The notes: generated by a model from the letters alone, not told the origin. DNA of 64,000 bases from Mallotus nudiflorus (GCA_947683625.1 CANTUR010000916.1:1-64000), one strand, 5' to 3'. Positions 35,706 to 50,100 are shown, counted from the first letter of the stretch. Numbers and translations are program-made.

Positions 35706-38186
35706 AACTCCTCCCTTTTATTTTTATTTTATTTCTCCTTCTACTAATTTGGACCACATCAATGCCCATAACCCTGGTATACTTTGTTTGTGAATTCTTC
35801 TAGCATATATATATATATATAGACAAAAATATAGGATTGGTCAAACAATATTAGCAGTTTTTTATATAGGCATACAAGTCTACGTTTGGCACAATCAAAG
35901 CTTCCCACTATCAACCCCAAGAAATAATTTAAATTTCATATAATTTTAATATTGATGGGCTACATAATAGGAATAATTCTCTCATTTTAAATTGACGACG
36001 GTAGAAATTAAATTCTATATCTCAGTATGCTCTTAAAGATTATTTGCTATTTGACTATTCACTCATTGATAATAATATGCATTTTTTTATTCAGAATGTA
36101 AAAAATGAATTAAATTTCATAAAAAAAATAAATGAAGTATTAAATTCTCGATATGCTTTTTTAATCAAAAAAAACTTTCACGTCGGTGAGTGGCCAAACC
36201 CCTTGTGGGAATATGACCTCTCCCTCTCTTCCTCCATTACAATGGTTTAAAAAAAAACTTCCATAAATATCTTTCATATAATAAAATATAATTGTCAATA
36301 TATTAAAAGTATAGGTTATAGTTCTCACTAACTAATAAAAATCTAATGAATTTTGTGTAAGAAAGAGAGTTTGAGTTGGACACCTTCCACTTGGTGGTGA
36401 GGCAACTTCCATATATACCTCAGCTTAATTATGAGTGGCAACTGCCTGCCAAAGATACCCAACTGCTATATAATCTTGATTACTATAGAGTTGACTGCCC
36501 ATCACTGATTAGAGTTGAAAATTCTACACTTCAATCATGGTTTTTTTTTACTTTTACTTTTAATTAAAATCATTGTGTTGCTGTCATTCCATTTTTTTTA
36601 TTCATTTTTGCTGAATGAAAACACCAATTTTGCCTGGCTGCATTCCCCAAGAGGCAAGAAAATTCTCAAAATTTACTTACACATATAAAATAATTCCAAT
36701 TGCTGCAACTTGCAATGGAATTAAACTTAATGAATGAATAAATAAAAAATCCTACACTCAATGATGCATTTAATTATTATATCACTAATTAAAAAGCACT
36801 CCTTATATATAGTTTATTTCTTGAATATATAGATGGAGTTTTGATGCATATTCCAAGTTAATGTAAAAAGGTAGAAGTATTTGCAGGTATGAATATAACT
36901 CATTAGGAAAAAAAAAAATACTAAAGATGATGATAATTTTCTTTTCTTCTTTATATCTAAATTATTTTATATTTAAAATTTATTAATTTCTAATTAATTC
37001 AATTCAATCCAATACTTAATATAATTTATTGCAGTTTAACATATTATTTAAATGAAAATATATCATATCTATATCTATCAATGTAATGTAATGATATAAT
37101 TTTGTTTTGCTTTGTTAATGGATGCCAAGATGGCTTGATTTGTACTATAGTAAGGGTGGAATGGAAGGAATCTGTAATAAAGTTGACGTACATTTTTAGT
37201 GGGTGGCAATCTTAGTACGCAATTCATTGATCCTGTCGTGCTCATTGCTGCCCATGATCGATATTGTTTGATCATCTGTGCACGTAACTTTTGTTTTTCT
37301 TCATAAATATAATTTTATTTGTCCATTTTGAGAGGGGAAAAAAAAAAAAAGAAAGAAAAGCAATGAAAACCACTCGCTATGATTGGTTGGAGGTGATAAA
37401 AAAACCACTATATATCTCAAATATAATGTTATAATTCGTCTTGTTTTAGATTATTCTTTACTATTTGAGGAAATTTTAGAATGATTCTCGCCTTTTATAG
37501 TTTAAAAATTTAAACCAATCATCTAAAGTTTATATATTTACTATTAAATTTTAATTTTTATCAGTTTAATTCAATAATAATTTTTTATTAATTTAACATC
37601 AACACTGTATTTTATAATATTTTGGGGGAGAATTTTTGGAGTTTGTTTAAGGTTATGGGCTAAAAATATGCATAAGTTGGATCCAACTCAATTACAAATG
37701 AAAAAACCAAATTATCAAAGAATATATAAACCTTTAAATCTAATCTCAAGTTTTAAGGTTTCTTGGATGAATATAATCCAAAGTTTTCTTTGGATGAATA
37801 TTTTTTTTTAACTAGTAATGAATCTCCATTCTTTTATTATATAAAAAGAATATTTTAAAAATCTATAACTCAATCTATTAAGGGGAAAAAAAATTATCAT
37901 TTAACTACGAATATTTAATGGTGAAATATTTTCTCTTCTAAATTATATTTTTAATAATTATTATGTGAAAATGGTTTTTCTTTAATAATTTGTTTAAAAT
38001 TATATTGAGGAAGTTTAAGACTCGAGATTAAGACTTGGTAAATATCATACAAATGTTGTTGAGACAATAGGAACAATTGAGTCTAAATTTTTATTAATTG
38101 GGGCCAAAATAAGGGCTGAAAAACAGCAGCATACTGAGGCAACAGAAAATTCAAGTGGGTGCAATCCATGCATTTTTTTTATTATG

Positions 38187-38219
<33 letters not shown>

Positions 38220-40021
38220 TTGGGTAGTGAAAATCCATTAAAAAAAAAAAAAGAGCAACTAGGCGTACAATGTATGAACCTGCAATTAAGTTCCACTTCC
38301 AAATATATTGTGTCGGTCTGAAATCTGCCTAAGTTGCTTTTTGTCCTCTAAATGCAATCAACAACACATTTGACTATATGGGTCTTTCTTAAATTTATGT
38401 ATTTATTGCTCTCTGATGAGATACTTTAATTTCTTTCAATTCTTTAGATGATTTACAGAGTTGAATATAATTGGCACCATATATTACAATATATACATTT
38501 TATATTATGAAAGATATTGATGAGATGATGACAAGTTGTTCTTCTAAAGCTAGTGATTAGAAGAATATTTAAAAAATTTCATTGGATTATAAACATGATT
38601 TTTGGCTTGATGGCAAGAAAGAAACTTTTGAGTGCACTAGTCTAAGACTATGAAAATAATAATAATAATAATGAATTTTTCAAAAGGGTTTCTTTTATCT
38701 TTCTTAGGTCATAGGGATTTAGGAGGAAGTGTAGAAAATCCTAGAAATTAAGAGGATCTTGACCATGTGTCTAGTAATAATCTTCATTTCTTGACTACTT
38801 CAAATTCAAAAAACATCTTGGAAATATGAAGAGGCAGACATTGATTATGATTAGTACTAAAAAATATAAGACATTAATGATGACTTTATATGGTTTCTAA
38901 ATTAATTAATTAATTAATCTTGCAAGCAACACAGCACTACACTATGCGTACATCTACCCCAGCTCTTATTAATAAGAGAGAAACAATGATGCAGCTACAT
39001 GTATTAACATCGTATATATGGCCTGAAAGTGACATGTCCATACATGTATTAAATAGTCTGTCTTCTGTTTTGCAATTTTAGTTCAATATTAGTGCTTCGA
39101 GTAATTATAACAATAAGATTGTGTTATATATTAAGACCCCTGTGCTTAAGCATGCATATCACTATAAACCTTGGAACTAATTAGTTTTCTTCTTTTTTAT
39201 AATGGATTTTCGTGACATTTTAAAGTTATTATTATTATTGGTTTTTAATGAAAGGGAGAAAATAAGAATTAAACATTTAACTTGTTAATAAATGATATAT
39301 AATTTCTCGTATAATTATAGTCTGTTGCGGTTCGTATGAATTTCTTATTTTATCTCCTCATATTTTATATCCCTCTATTGCATGGGATAAAATTGAAAAA
39401 TTATTTTTTTTTTGATTGTGTTGTGCCACAAATTGTAATACATGTCATTATTCTCAATGTTTTAAAGAGAATTATAATTTTAGATTACTCAACTTTTAAC
39501 AATTCAAATTTTTTTCCTTAGATGATGCGTAAATATGACATTTCAGGTGCAATTGGGATGGTTGGAGCCTTAACTTTAGTAAGTTAGAGGTCTCCACTCT
39601 CACTTAGGATATCCTATATAGGATAACTGGAAAAATAAATAAAAACTAATTCGAAATTATATTCATATAAAAGAAATATAACCCCTTGAGTTTAATTATA
39701 CTTCAATTTTTTAAGCTAAAAATCAGACAGTAAATAAAAAACCTCAACAATCACGAAGGATAATTTATCAACATTTCAGAAATAACGTGCTTAGTGATTC
39801 TTGGTTTTGTCTCATAGAGACTGATCTCAGAAAAGAATAAAAGAAGCCTTCCTATATTAAGGACGTTTATTACATTATTGTTCTCTTTCAAGTATCATGC
39901 AACAAATGATCAATTTGTTCAAAAGAACACATGCATAATTTGGTTAGAAAACTCCATTAATGAAAATTGAATCAAACTAGACAATGAAGCAAATAGAGTA
40001 GCTACAGACTAGCTAATTAAA
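35706..40021. other. Intergenic, AT-rich
   Basis: I found no gene. It includes an (ATT)n microsatellite at 38181-38220 and scattered A/T runs. The part near 39900-40021 is the 3' flank of the ERF gene. Short frames (36376-36567, 37078-37275, 39336-39521) show no family features. Confidence 0.55.
38181..38220. repeat. (ATT)n microsatellite
   Basis: About twelve ATT units with one ATG interruption near the start. Confidence 0.9.
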
Positions 40022-41272
40022 CTAAACAATGTAGCAAAAAGGAAGATCAAGAGAATTCCAAGCAGACAATTCTGAACCTTCCTCATTAGAAGAAGAAGAA
40101 GAACCCCCTTCTATAAGCGTTTCTGGATTAATAATCCAGTTCTTCAAATCTTGTCCCTCATTATTATGATCATAGTCATCTATAAGGTTTTCCTCGTGGA
40201 CAATGTCATTGCTAGTGTTCATAAGGTCAGATGGCAATTGGGTATCACATAATTCAGTTTTTATACTCTTTGCCATTGATCCTAATGATGAAGATCCGAG
40301 TTTCAGCCTTAAACACTCAGATACTCCATTATAAGCAAAAAGAGAAGCTGAGAACTTACGTTCATAGCTCATTCTCTCCATGCTTTCTCTTAGCATTGAT
40401 TGATCATGATCATGATCCTGATCCTGATCCTGATCATGATAATACTGATCCTGTTTCTGCTTCATTATTGGCCCCATCATCTCGTCTGTTATGCCAAATG
40501 GTGACCAGTAACTGGGCAATGTTCCTGCAATGAAATCATCAAACTGAAAATCTGTTATCCTCATGTCAATCTCATTTTCTTCCACTTTCTGAACTCCATA
40601 TTGACTATTGCCATCAACATTAACACTCCAATTTTCACCTTCTGTTCTAGAGGAGTTTGATTCAAAAAAACCATTAACGGTAATTGCACTGTAATTTGAA
40701 CCAGATGAAGTATTACTATTTTCAATGATATTGCAATCTTCAGGCGCATCAAAGAAACTGTCCAACTGGGTTTCTTCTACTTTTCCCGTTTCTTGCCCCT
40801 GTAGGGTAAAAGCAACTGGAGAATTAGCAGCAGCAGCAGGAGTACCAGTACCAGTAGTAGCAAGGTCTGGAACATTAATATTGTTTCGTTCTTTGAGTCT
40901 GTTCAACAAAAGCTTTGTAATCTTTGAAGGAAGGGCTGGCTTAGAATGAGAAGATGGAGAGCAAGGCCAGAAATTTGTTCTAGTATTTGCTCCACGAAGC
41001 AAGCAAGCAGCTTCATCATAAGCTCTTGCAGCTTCCTCGGCAGAATCATACGTGCCTAACCACACTCTTATCTTCTGTATAGTGTCCTTTATCTCAGCCA
41101 CCCACCGCCCTGACGGCCGTTGGCGGACGCCAATGTAGCGTTTTCGGCCCCTCCAGGCGGCACCAAGGGCTGCAGCTTCCTCCGTCACTTGGTTCCAAGG
41201 CATGCATCTGCTGCCTGATTCATTGCATTCTTGAATATTTTCACCTTCACATGCCTTCCTCTTCCTAGTCAT
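40022..41272 (-). CDS. AP2/ERF transcription factor, ERN/RAP2.11-like (ERF group V)
   Basis: Single-exon, 416-aa nuclear transcription factor. The N-terminus MTRKRKACEGE matches the basic RKRK start of ERN proteins, and the segment MPWNQVTEEAAALGAA precedes one AP2/ERF DNA-binding domain at residues 46-102. That domain has the features KRYIGVRQRPSGRWVAEIKD, IRVWLGTYDSAEEAARAYD and GANTRTNF, and should bind GCC-box-like DNA. The acidic middle contains an Asp-Gln/Asp-His repeat (DQDQDQDHDHDQ, about 40415-40440). The C-terminal ELSAWNSLDLPFC is shared with legume ERN1/ERN2. In legumes ERN factors act in rhizobial infection; in Arabidopsis the relative RAP2.11 acts in low-potassium response. The role here cannot be told. 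The start is the first in-frame ATG; nine upstream codons in the frame begin with GTG, so I excluded them. Confidence 0.9.
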   Translation of the reverse strand: MTRKRKACEGENIQECNESGSRCMPWNQVTEEAAALGAAWRGRKRYIGVRQRPSGRWVAEIKDTIQKIRVWLGTYDSAEEAARAYDEAACLLRGANTRTNFWPCSPSSHSKPALPSKITKLLLNRLKERNNINVPDLATTGTGTPAAAANSPVAFTLQGQETGKVEETQLDSFFDAPEDCNIIENSNTSSGSNYSAITVNGFFESNSSRTEGENWSVNVDGNSQYGVQKVEENEIDMRITDFQFDDFIAGTLPSYWSPFGITDEMMGPIMKQKQDQYYHDQDQDQDHDHDQSMLRESMERMSYERKFSASLFAYNGVSECLRLKLGSSSLGSMAKSIKTELCDTQLPSDLMNTSNDIVHEENLIDDYDHNNEGQDLKNWIINPETLIEGGSSSSSNEEGSELSAWNSLDLPFCYIV

Positions 41273-41360
41273 TGTATGCACGTAAGTGTTAAACTGCACT
41301 AGTGGCGATGGATGTAGTTGTTGGAAGTGAAATGTATATTATTATATATTAATGCATGAT
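41273..41360 (-). promoter_or_regulatory. Possible core promoter of the ERF gene
   Basis: On the minus strand a TAATATATAATAATATA stretch lies at about 41333-41351, some 60-80 bases before the ATG, which would leave a short 5' UTR. A TATA role is inferred only from position. Confidence 0.3.
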
Positions 41361-43713
41361 TTTATGCTGTGTGGCAAAAGGAATATATTGTACTGACAGT
41401 CTGTAGTGCTTGTAGTGACATGTTTGTTGCATTATTTGTTCGGCTTATTCTGATGAACTTTATAGTAAGATTGTCATTTCAGTGAAGGAGATATCAAGAA
41501 GGAAAACGACATGTTGTGCCCATGTGTGCATCAACCTATACAGTAAAATCAGTGAGCCTAAATGTCCTCGGGGGATTTTGTTTTTCATGAAACAGTTACA
41601 TTCAATTTTAACTAATTCAATTTGATTTGAACATAACTATAAAAATAATAAAAAAATTTTAATTCAACAAAATTATATATATTAAGACTCAAATTTAAAA
41701 TTTTGTTTAAACAAGAATAACTCTTGCTATATATATATATATTTCTTATTAATTAATTATTTAACATTTACATATTTAAAAAAAACTCATAATATATGTT
41801 AGGATGTAATTATAAAATTGGTGTTTGAAAGTTAATAAATTAAAATTTGATGTATTTTGCAGGTTATTTTTAAATTTTTGATGATCATATTCAAAGTAAT
41901 TAATTAAATACATTAATTCTATGTTGATTTATAATAAATTAATATACGTATTTTAACTAAAAAATCAAATAAATAAAAAAATTGAGATGATATGTAAAAA
42001 TTTATATAATGTATGGGTCATACTTATTCATAATTTATTTTTTATATAGTTTTTTAATTTTTTTAATTATTCTAAATTATTAAATAAAAATATATCAATC
42101 ATATTAATTATAAAATAAAAAAGATAAATTTTTATATTAGAATATAAAAATTAGGTGTTTTGAAGATAACTTAATAAAAATAATTTAAAAGTAACCTGAT
42201 ATTTTACATATTGAATATAAACAAATGTTCAATACAAATATTTGTATTTATACAAATGTAATGAAAACTGTTAGGATTTATTTTTATTTAATTATAACTA
42301 TTAATTATTTTTGTGTACCAATACATGTAAAGTATATCAATGGACACTAACAACATAATTATCCTTGTATATTACCCACATATTATCAAGGAACATATAA
42401 ATTTCAATACTAACTAAATTTTAGACATGTACACATACCTCCATTAATATATTCTTTTAAATTGTACAAAATACATACTAACTCAAAAGTTAAGTTATAG
42501 TTTTAATAATTTATAAATATTTATAAATTTATTTTATATTCATTCTTTTACTCAATTTTATTAATTTTTATTCCATTTAAAATTAGTATTATCTAAAACT
42601 AAAATAATATATAAAATGAATTACTTTAGAAGAAGGTAAAATAAATGAAATCAAACATAAAAAAATAAATATAAAAAAATTGATAAAAATTAAAGAATTT
42701 ATCAAAATTATAATTTTTTTAATCTATAAATGTTGATAATAATATGTGTAACTACTGAAAATTTAGTAATGGTTGTGATTTTAAATTTCAAAAAATTAAA
42801 AAATTAAAAATGAACAACATTTTTTATTTTATTAAAACAAAATGTATTAAAGTGTTAGTTTTAAAAAAATATAGGGGTAAAATGTTTCGCTTTTATATAA
42901 TAGAGGGAGTAAATGTCTTATTCGTTAAAATATTAACAGAAAATTTAACAAAATGGTTAAAATATAGACGGAACTAAAATTAAAAAATGTAAAAATTTAA
43001 TTTTCAAATAAGAAAATGAAATGTGTAAATTAAATCAAATTTTAAGGAGGTAAATATAATTTATTCTAATTAAAATCGATAAAAATTACCCTTCTTATCA
43101 AATGATCACTCGTTCATTCTAGGGATATCGAGTAATTGAATTACTATCCATTCAGTGAATGATATACTCTGTGTATCAAATTATTTTTTTATAGTTAAAT
43201 ATTAAATTTTTGATATATAGTTTAATTATTTAATATTAATAAATATGTTAATATAATTTAATTATTCAAAAGTACTTCTCGTCCAAACAATAAGAATTTA
43301 AACTTTCATAAATAAAGTCTTAAACTTAAATTTTATATTTTACAAAAAAAATAGTTAAATTTTTTTTTTCTTATAAGTTGATCTGATTCGAATTTTAAAT
43401 TAGATGAAATTTTTGTTATTATTAAATATCTAAGGCACAATTTTTTTAAAAAAAATCTGCTATTCCCAAAAGGAAAAAGAATGAATGTGTAATAATTAGA
43501 TCAAGTCAACAACAATTATATTCTTAGTTTGTACTATTTACCTCATCATTTTTTTATAGGTTTATGATGTTGATGTGACATATATATAGATATATAGGTA
43601 GAAGAATATACTCCTTGTAATTTTTTTTTTTTTTACTTGGAGATGTAATGATAATGATATTTTGGAAATACTTTATAAAGTAATGCTGGAGAGAGCAAGC
43701 ATTGTTAGAAATT
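41361..43713. other. Intergenic, very AT-rich
   Basis: No coding or structured feature supported. Segments around 42850-43060 (AGGGGTAAAATG..., GGAGGTAAATATAATTTATTC) resemble decayed ends of an AT-rich MITE but the borders are not definable. Confidence 0.5.
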
Positions 43714-43766
43714 AAATCAATTAAAGGGACATTTCAAAAAAAAAAAACAAATCAATTAAAGGGACA
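43714..43766. mobile_element. Minimal poly(A) insertion flanked by 18-base direct repeats
   Basis: Two identical copies of AAATCAATTAAAGGGACA (43714-43731 and 43749-43766) flank only TTTC, twelve A and one C. It looks like a retroposition event reduced to its poly(A) tail, though repair-associated duplication is also possible. Confidence 0.5.
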
Positions 43767-46700
43767 AAAATTAATAAAATCATATAGTAGTAGAAATTGC
43801 GTTTGTTACAATGAGCTGAGCTTTTTAACCTTCCGGCGTTGATCTTCGTTGTAATTTTCGACATTAGCAATAATTTCCTTGCGAGATATGTACAAAAACA
43901 AAACCATCAACTTCACACCATATAACTAGCTAGCTACAGCGATCCTTTTTTAATTCAACATAGTTGGAGTAATAAAGGATATTTCCAGTTTTTAACTTAT
44001 TATATTTTTTTAATTATTGTCTTAAAGAATCAATTAGGCACAAAAATTATTTACTTTTAATTTAGTAATGGTAAACCTTTATTCATCAATTTTTTGATAA
44101 AATCAATAATGAAATGTTGTCATGAACAAATAAGAAAAATGATGATAAAATAAAATTATTTTCAATAAAAAATCAGAAGTCACGCCACATGAAATTTTTT
44201 TATTTACATAGCAAAATTTGATAGGAGCCCATGTGGCTCTGATTTATTATCAAAAATAATTTTGACACATGATCATCATGTTATTTGTCTACTTCAGTAT
44301 TTTAATGTTAATTTCATCAGAAAATCAACGAATTGAAAATTATTGTTACTAAATTAAAAATCATGAGTTTTTGTGTGCTCCATTGATTTTTTGGGACGAT
44401 CATGAAAAATGGATAATAAGTTAATAATTGTGAGTATAAATGACCCAAGTAATAATACACTATCATTATTTGGATACCATCTTTCACTTACCTCTTAATT
44501 TGATTTAATTCTACTAAATAATTCATATTATTTGCAAATGGAATTCATTTTAGATGAATGTCTATTTGATTTACATGAATGTTTTATAAAATAAATTCAT
44601 TTAAAAACTCTAATAATTTCTTTAGAATTTGGTCTAGTAATAAGTGATTCACAAATTTAAAAGTTAAAATTACAATTGGATTGCACAAATTTTTTTATTT
44701 AAACCACATACACTTACTTTAATTTATAAATAAATTTCATAAAATTTTGTAAAATTTATTTATACTAAATATACCCTTAATGTTTTCAAGATATTTTGAC
44801 TCCTGAGTACTAATTCAGTGATTAATGTCATGTTGGATAAATAAGATATGTGAAAATGGGATGACATTTGGTCAAAAAAAAAAAAAAAAGAAAGATGGTA
44901 TGACATATATAATCATGATAGAAATGTATAAAAGGAAACAAACAAATAAAATGAAATTTATATATTTATTATTAACATTTCTTTTTAAATTAAGAAAGAG
45001 GAGTTTCACCCTTTTTTTTTACAAGTGAAAGAGAATTTCTCCTTCGCAGTAATATCATGAAATGAGTTTTTTTTTTTAAACTCAACCTTTGTTAGAATTA
45101 GCACATATGTAGATTGAGGTACATGTATGACTACATATTAGCAGGTCAATTATCATTTAGATGTTCAAATATCCACCTTTATTCCAGGTGATATAAATTG
45201 TGCTAGCCTGCCATGTAATCGAGCTTCAGAGTAGATCTCTGCAGTTTGATAACAAGAAATTAGGATGAGATCTAGTGACTTAAAGTTTATAGAAGAAGGC
45301 TCATTTGGCACAACTGAGCACATAATTTAAGAAGCCAGAATATAAATTTATGACAAAGCTTCATTTCTTAACTTGGAAATATGTTGTCATTTTAGTACAT
45401 TAACTTCTGTGTGCAAGTAAAAATACATCATCATTAGCAATTTGTATAACAATTTAATGAATGTAGGACATAGGTGTGCATGTCAGAAATCTTGAAGTGA
45501 ACATGAAACTACAAAAAGTTCAAAAGTAGCATCAACAATAATTCAATGTTGATTAATTACAATACAAGACGAGACAGTTATGCATTTAATTTTGGTTTCA
45601 AGTCCTGTTAATTCTTTCATTACCATCACTGCATTGCACAATCACTAACCAAAAAGCTCATGTGAGAATGATTTTGGGTATTCACTCCAAGTACAAGAAC
45701 AACTTTATCTATAATGCATGGATCAGTCAGCTGAGTGATTGATAGATACTTGTTTTCTAGTGAAGCAGCTACTCATGGTTTTAAAAGTCAGAACATCACT
45801 TCTAACTTTATCTTTAACAAAGAAGAGAGGAAGAAAAAGCCTATGTCACTGACAATGTTTTCTGCACTTGTCACTGTTCTCTGCTTGCTTACCCACGAGC
45901 GCTCTCTGCTGAACTGGTCAGCAGTCCACTGTCTCTTTCTCTACATTCGGTTTCTGGTGAGTGCTTTTGAATTGCTATGAAAAATCTTCACATAATATCT
46001 TGAAAAGTCCCACCAGTACAATTATCCAGCTAGATAAGAGCTTCACTTCACTATGCAACAATGGAGTTCTGCAAATAAGGGGACTATACGTTAGATATAT
46101 CAACAGACTTCAGGACTGAGGTTATCTGAATTCCTACGCGTGTACTATTTTCCAACAAGTGTATTGGTCCTCAAAAAATCTTCAAGCTAAAAATTTCCCA
46201 TTTTCAAATTATTACAAATCTCCTTTTACGTTTACTGTTATCGTTTATCCATTTTTTTTAAGAAGGTTGAAAGTGTGTAAAGATGTGAAATAAGATGCAG
46301 TGAATCACAAAACTGGGGAACTGTTCACAAGGAAAATGCCAAAAGAAGGGACAAAGCAGTTCAATGATCCAGTTGACATTCCTCCTATGCGATTTTAGTG
46401 TTGTTTCTTTACTACCTAGAGCTCACCACCTATAAACTATGATTATTTCTTTTTTACATTATTTATTTTGAGTTTTCTCGACTTAAAAAATTTTCTAAAA
46501 TATTATTCATCATTTGATCTCATTCCATTAACTGGAAATGGACAGAAAAAAAGTAGGCATGCAAAGAGAGAAACAACATCCCAACATTGCATAAGGTTGT
46601 TCAAGAGAGAGCACTCAACATTTCTAGTAGTTGCAAAATGTAAAATTCTTGTCTTCCTAACACTACTTCCCAAATATTAAGAATTTGAGAAAGAAATATA

Positions 46701-47107
46701 TACATGAAAACCCTCATCTCACTGCTTATCAAGCCTCATGCTAACGATAAGGAGAAAGCTCAACTACTATGTTGCAATGCCGTTTTAATTTCACCATGAA
46801 GTTTGAGCTCTGACCATACCCTACAAATCAAATGGCCAGCCCTCATGGAAATAATGTACCAGCAGTACACCAATATTTTGAGTTCCCAACAGGCATATAC
46901 TAAGATCAGTTCATGCATCAACTTACATGTTAATAAGATTGGAATTGATCTAATGCTTGCATTCACTAATATCTCAGGGTCAACTCATAAGAACAACAAT
47001 GGATATCCATGCACAAGAAAAGGAAATTTCTCATCCAAATAACAGTGATAACAAATACAGAGATCACCAGTTCCAAAGTAAAACATAAATATGGTCGTAC
47101 CTCAGAT
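43767..47107. other. Intergenic, including OSCA 3' flank
   Basis: No gene supported. The AT-rich part extends to about 45100. From about 45700 to 47107 base composition is more balanced; the last few hundred bases should hold the 3' UTR of the OSCA gene on the minus strand. Short frames at 45735-45980 and 46468-46680 lack recognisable features. Confidence 0.5.
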
Positions 47108-50100
47108 TCAAACAGCAGATGATATAAGGGGACTATTAAGATTTTCTCCATTTGCAGAAAACCGGATTGGCACCAGAGCCGGATCTTGATAGGCAGTGAC
47201 CAATTTATCAAAAAATTCACCCATTGCAGGGTCATTCTCCTCTTCCCTGTCTTTTTTTATCAAAACCTGAAAACAGAACTCTCACCGTCAAAGCCTGCAT
47301 ATTATCCCCTGATGCTAAAAGCATGGCATACAAACATACCTCAGCAGGGTAGGCAATAAAGTTGGGTAGAAAGCGCTTCCGACAGTACTCATTAAAAAGC
47401 AATGTGAGTACTGGAAGAGGAAAAATTAAGTAAGACGCAATAGGGAGCTTCTTTAGTGTGAAGATTCCTATTGCAATGGCATGCATGAGTACCAAGGAGA
47501 ATATCATCGAGTTGTGCACGATAGGCCAAAACTTTCCTGCTGTCTCGTACTTTGGAGCATATACATTTATGAACTGTATGACACATTTTCAGAGAAACAA
47601 ATACATATAAAAAAAATTGTAAGGATAGAGTAGAAATCTTCATAAGTGAAGTGATACAGAGCAGTGATATAAGTGCAGGTCCCTTTAGTGAGACTCAAAT
47701 CAATAATCTGGTAAAATATATAGTTATGCAAAATGAAAGAGGAAACTCTTGCAAAAAATTACTAAAATAAGCACATTCTCACACATGCATTCACTAGCTC
47801 ATTTCTTACATGCGTGTAATGAATAAATGAACCAAATCTGCTGCATATACATCTGTCAGTGTCTAGTTCCATGATGACATATAAGCACTTAAAATCACGC
47901 AGTGAAAAGTTAATTACATTTACATTTTCATGTTTCCATATCAATGCTGCATTTGACAGATAAATAGAAATGTGCACTTTAGTGTTTGTGTACCACTCTA
48001 AATCAGCTTTTCTAATGGAATCTATGTTTAGTACAATGATAAAGAACCTGATTGCAAAGGAAAATAGAAACAAAAGCTTCTATACTAATATGCTGCATTT
48101 GTAATATAAAAAATAAAAATCATATATAGAACCCAAACAATGGAGAGGATTTGGAAAGACTCAAACCTGGTTACGGAAGACAATGTATGCAAGGCACAGG
48201 TACCCTAGGAGGAAGGGCAAAATTAGTGGAGCTAAGAAGAAATAAGTGACACCAAGGAGTCCAAAGAAAAGAATTCTTGGTATGTCCTTATGATAAGCAA
48301 TGGATGGAACTTCCAGTTCATCATCTGGACTTCTACAACACCTTGTTGCTAGAGAGCAAATAAAAGGGATTATGCGGAAGAGTTCTGATGAAGTGCTTGT
48401 CCATCCAGATGTAACAACATAAGCCACGAAAAAAGATGCCTACAGATAAAAATATGCTGTAAAATTATATCTCATATACCCTCTGATATTAGATAAATGT
48501 ACTGTACACACATACAAACAGACCACGTAGCATGCAGGGAAGCTCTTAGCTGAATACAAACATGGTCAAAGATGATCTTTTAATATTCATGAGAATTTTC
48601 CCTTTAAACAAAACTTTTCACGCAAGATATGTTAGACATCTATCCACAAAGTGTAACTATCTCCAACTTTCTGCTACCACTCTCTGTCTGGCTTTAAAAA
48701 CTCTTTTTTTAGCTAAACCTATGCAAAGTGATAAAATAAACCAAACCCTAAGAGACAAACATTCCGATTTTTCTTTAAATTGTCAGCTTACCTATATCTT
48801 TGACTAGATCTTAATTGAAAACAGCCCCACAGTTCTCCTCTCCAGGATACAAGTTATTATTCCTTTTATGCTTTGTCCCGTATTTTATGAATATTCATCT
48901 AGGAACTCTTTGCATGCAATTTAACTCATTTATTTTGAGAAAAGTTCACATTTGGACTTGTAACCTACAATAAATGGTACTGTGTGAGTGGATGGAAGAA
49001 TATGCTTGCATACAAAACATTTCATAAGACAAAGGGAAATGGGGGAGAACATAACTACAGAAGCTATATAGTTCAGAGGGTAAGACAATTGTTATACTTC
49101 CATCCTTAGGCTGAAAATGAGGCGGTAAGAACTAACCCCGCAGTTAACTTCACCAAAGTGTAACTATAACCAAACTATAATAAAGTTTCTTATCTTAAAA
49201 GGTTCAAAATGTTGACACAGATTTGTTTTGTTCCAATTTACATGTTTTACTTATAACTTCAATGTTAAAATTCCTGAATATAATACCAAATGTATATAAA
49301 TATGCTTAACAATTTCTTTCAACATCTAAGAGAAGTTTAAGAAAAAAAAAATTACTCAACAGAACTAAAGGGCACTAAGCAGGTGCAAATATAATAACAC
49401 AGTCAACATGGTGGCAATTTAAAACCTTGATTATCCCTTTATAATTGTTGGAATTAGTCAATACATTAGCTGTAAATCAGCTGACATATCAGGCTGAAAT
49501 TAATCAATATGTTAGGTGTGAATTAGCTGAAATTATGCCTTAGTTTGTATATTTGATTTATTTCCTTTACTATATATATAGGTGCTATATATCAATAAAA
49601 TTCAGATGTGAGAAATTATAATTTTCAATATTCTCTCTAGTTTTCATGGTATTAGACAAGGTCTGATTCATACAAACACTCTTATTCTTTAAGCTCTTCT
49701 TCACCATGTTAGAAATTTCATTTGATTCCCTTTCTCCTATTGCACCACTAAAAAACCCTACAACCAAGACACCTATGGTGAGGTCTTTGCTGAGGTTAGA
49801 AGGGAAGAAAGTCGCAGGAATGTTATGCTTAGAAAGAAGGAAACTACCATATCTGTTGAGAATTCTACGTTAATGACTTATGATGTATGTGCCAACAAAG
49901 CACTTATGAAAAGTCTCAAAGATGGTGTGATTACTGCAAAAAACCATGTCATACTCGAGAAACTTGTTGGAAAATTCATGGGAAACCAACATATTGGAAG
50001 AGTCAAAAGACTAGTGACACATCCAATCATACAATTCCTATGGCAAATGAAGTTGAAACAAGTCCTTTCAGTAAAGAGCAAATGGATCATCTCCTAAAAT

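Noticed and set aside
41273..41299. Nine extra N-terminal codons of the ERF protein
   Set aside because: That frame would start at GTG; the first ATG at 41272 gives the conserved RKRK start of ERN proteins.
44850..44920. A poly(A) run flanked by ATGACAT repeats as another retroposition event
   Set aside because: The repeat is only seven bases and its distance from the A run is irregular, so chance is likely.
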